Source: Dunaliella salina (lineage: Eukaryota > Chlorophyta > Chlorophyceae > Chlamydomonadales > Dunaliellaceae). From it: DNA of 30,101 nt. Shown here one piece after another: positions 28,434-30,101 of this stretch; position 1 is the stretch's first letter; each line of letters opens with the position of its first letter. The stretch spans positions 36,444 through 66,544 of the forward strand of contig MU069813.1 in NCBI GenBank assembly GCA_002284615.2. Direction: 5' to 3'. The notes beneath the pieces are model-generated. The model was given only the letters and a program-made list of their open reading frames with translations. It searched no databases and was not told the DNA's origin. The position numbers and the translations under genes are program-made.

Positions 28434-29297
28434 TCATGTATTACTTGCATACCGCAGCAGTACCTCCCGAGCCTCTCCACTGAAAGAAGAAAGTCGGTCC
28501 AGAGGGGTGCGGCCTGACCCGTCTTGAATGCGCAGAGACTGGGAACCTGCCTGCAGCAACGCTACGCAACACTCAGGCAAGCCTGTCCTTGCTGCCACCA
28601 ACAAGGGTGTCTCCCCGGTATCATTTTGGCTGTCGATGACACTCCAGTCACTTTCTAACAGGCAGCACACGATTTTAGTTCGCCATGCCTCCTATCTCCC
28701 TGCCACGCCAGAACATGCACAGTGGAGCGCCAATACTGTTACGCGCAGCACACTGGGCACCATGTAAAAGCAACACTTGCACTGCTGCCAAGTTGGCAAA
28801 ATGAGCAGCAATACACAGTGGAGTTTGTCTTTCAAAACCCCACACGTGTATACTGTGGACCGAAACATGAGAATGTGGAGCAAGCAAGGCTTGAATGCAT
28901 TCCACATGATTGGATTTTATCGCTTTAACGAACGCCCCTTGAACACCATCTATGTCAGCGCGCACATCTTGCCTGCACAAAAGGTGCACAATAACCTTAG
29001 GGTAGCCAAGCTCAGCTGCAAGTTGAACAGGGGAAGGTGACCCAGAACAAGACGTAGCAGAGGCACCCAGCCAAAGCAGGTGAAGCATCACAATGCCTCC
29101 CTGAGGTCTGTGCGCTGCTAGCGACGTTGCATGTCCACGGCGGTGCTTGAGCAACCATTGCGCCAACAGGGTCGGGTCTGAAACCAATTTGAGGGTGCTC
29201 TGACTTGTTTGTAGGAATGATGACATATCCGCTGGGCTCTCGATGTAGGAGAGGACATTCAGCAAGACCTGCAGATGGGCATGTTTTGAGGAGTCTG
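28434..29297 (-). CDS. Ankyrin-repeat protein, 3' exon(s), frame-broken
   Basis: On the minus strand from an acceptor-like TTTTTTTCAG ending at about 29298 (or CCTGCTCAG at about 29313), the text runs ADSSKHAHLQVLLNVLSYIE.., then ankyrin-like units: SPVQLAAELGYPKVIVHLLC.., GAFVKAIKSNHVECIQALL.., TPLCIAAHFANLAAVQVLLL.HGAQ. The frame ends at 28675. A second frame from about 28690 continues KIVCCLLESDWSVIDSQNDT, GETPLLVAARTGLPECCVAL, ..GRTPLDRLSSFSGEA to a stop at 28434. The two halves join into consecutive 33-residue repeats if one base is gained or two lost near 28680. Ankyrin repeats mediate protein binding; the target is unknown. The open frame to 29394 adds a hydrophobic start that is more likely the intron's pyrimidine tract. 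Confidence 0.68.
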
Positions 29298-29394
29298 CTG
29301 AAAAAAACTTGACTGAGCAGGCAAAGGTCAGGAGAGGAAAAAAATAGAGGACTCCTGGCAGCACAGCACACAGGATGGGGCACATGAAAATCAC

Positions 29395-30029
29395 CTTGCA
29401 TCAGCAATTAACATATACATGCACTCAACCTGTCTCTGAGGCAGTTTGCATCCACCTGCTCTTTTGGCAAAGCCCTTGAGGAGCATCAGCAGCTAAAGGG
29501 CGGTGCCTTGTGGTTCAAGCTTGCAGGTTTGCACATTGAACAGCTTTGCTCACATAAGGCTGGTGCCCCTCACTCACATCACATCAGGCTCTCACATTTG
29601 GAAAGTCCAACGACTTTGCTAGAAAGCCTTGCAGAGCGTGGAAGGCTCTTGTGCAAAGCAATGCCCCAACATCCAAGAAAAGCCTTGCAGCCGGCCAGCT
29701 GCTCCGTACAACAAATCATCCCACTTGTTCTGTATAATTATTCAAGGGCTCGGTGCCCTGGCTGGCTCATACAAGAGTTTGATCTAGCTGCTCCAGGTGT
29801 TTGTCCAAAGCACTCTATAAACTCCTCTCCCCTCGTTCTCCGTCGCTGCTATGGTGCCAATGCAAGCTGGACCATTTGACGACCTTGAGTTGTGAGCTAG
29901 TGCTATTCAATGGAGAGCCAGTTGTGCAGCAAAGAAGCCTTGCCTGGACTTGCTGAAGCTGAATTGATGCTTAATTGTTGCTGGACTCATGCTCCTTCAG
30001 TAGTGTTAGGTGCAGCATATGTGCACGTG
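29395..30029. other. No gene recognised
   Basis: A 123-codon plus-strand frame at 29508-29879 lacks homology and may be chance; the minus strand could hold an intron of the ankyrin gene. I see no repeat or RNA gene here. Confidence 0.4.
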
Positions 30030-30055
30030 CACACACACACCACACACACACACAC

Positions 30056-30101
<46 letters not shown>
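30030..30101. repeat. (CA)n microsatellite at window end
   Basis: A CA run with two CACCAC/CAACAC irregularities at its start, continuing to the last base. Confidence 0.96.

Noticed and set aside
29508..29879. 123-codon plus-strand frame
   Set aside because: No recognised motif, a GTG start only, and no splice or repeat support; left as unannotated.

Overview
The window looks like nuclear DNA of a green alga (chlorophyte), possibly Dunaliella-like. The reasons are short exons (84-177 bp) separated by introns of hundreds to thousands of bases, abundant long (CA)n/(TG)n and (CTG)n microsatellites, dense intronic minisatellites, hAT-type and LINE-like repeats, and an ABC-transporter fragment of the ABCA type with a C-terminal extension. 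The genus is a guess from sequence texture. There is a 900-base assembly gap (13391-14290).

Region 1-16.5 kb, + strand: the 3' half of one intron-rich gene that starts before the window. The exons at 1295-1438, 2793-2897 and 3633-3740 join in frame into the region that follows an ABCA nucleotide-binding domain, ending in the family's diagnostic LEEVF motif. Exons at 5710-5841 and 9047-9139 continue the post-NBD tail. Exons at 10169-10345, 10652-10831, 10984-11118 and 12817-12948 encode a Pro/Ser-rich, probably disordered tail. Every exon I accept is read in phase 0 and is a multiple of three long. The introns hold most of the DNA: a splice-acceptor-bearing 60-bp minisatellite, GCATGC-rich repeats, (CA)n, a 427-bp hAT-type MITE with a perfect 8-bp target duplication, a (CTG)n tract, an A-poor T/G/C tract with a 71-bp higher-order period, a ten-copy array that copies an exon end plus its splice donor, a CCTGTAA heptamer array, and a second hAT-like element with an 8-bp target duplication that contains the assembly gap.

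Region 17.7-28.4 kb: a nest of retroelement-like copies. The best preserved is on the minus strand (about 22281-26425). It is a single open frame of about 1,330 codons broken by one TAG. It encodes a PHD finger, a methyltransferase-like block (with HPPH where NPPF/Y is expected), RNase H, a CCHC-type zinc knuckle and a PD-(D/E)xK-like endonuclease of the kind found at LINE C-termini, but I see no reverse transcriptase. Three other fragments of the same superfamily lie at 17688-18045 (-), 18121-19466 (+) and 19676-22280 (+), and they share the C-terminal protein motif and/or a (TTTTC)n 3' tail. A separate degraded LINE reverse transcriptase (26497-27727, +) abuts its 5' side in opposite orientation.

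Region 28.4-29.4 kb, minus strand: an ankyrin-repeat protein gene or pseudogene, split by one frame change. The window ends in another (CA)n tract.
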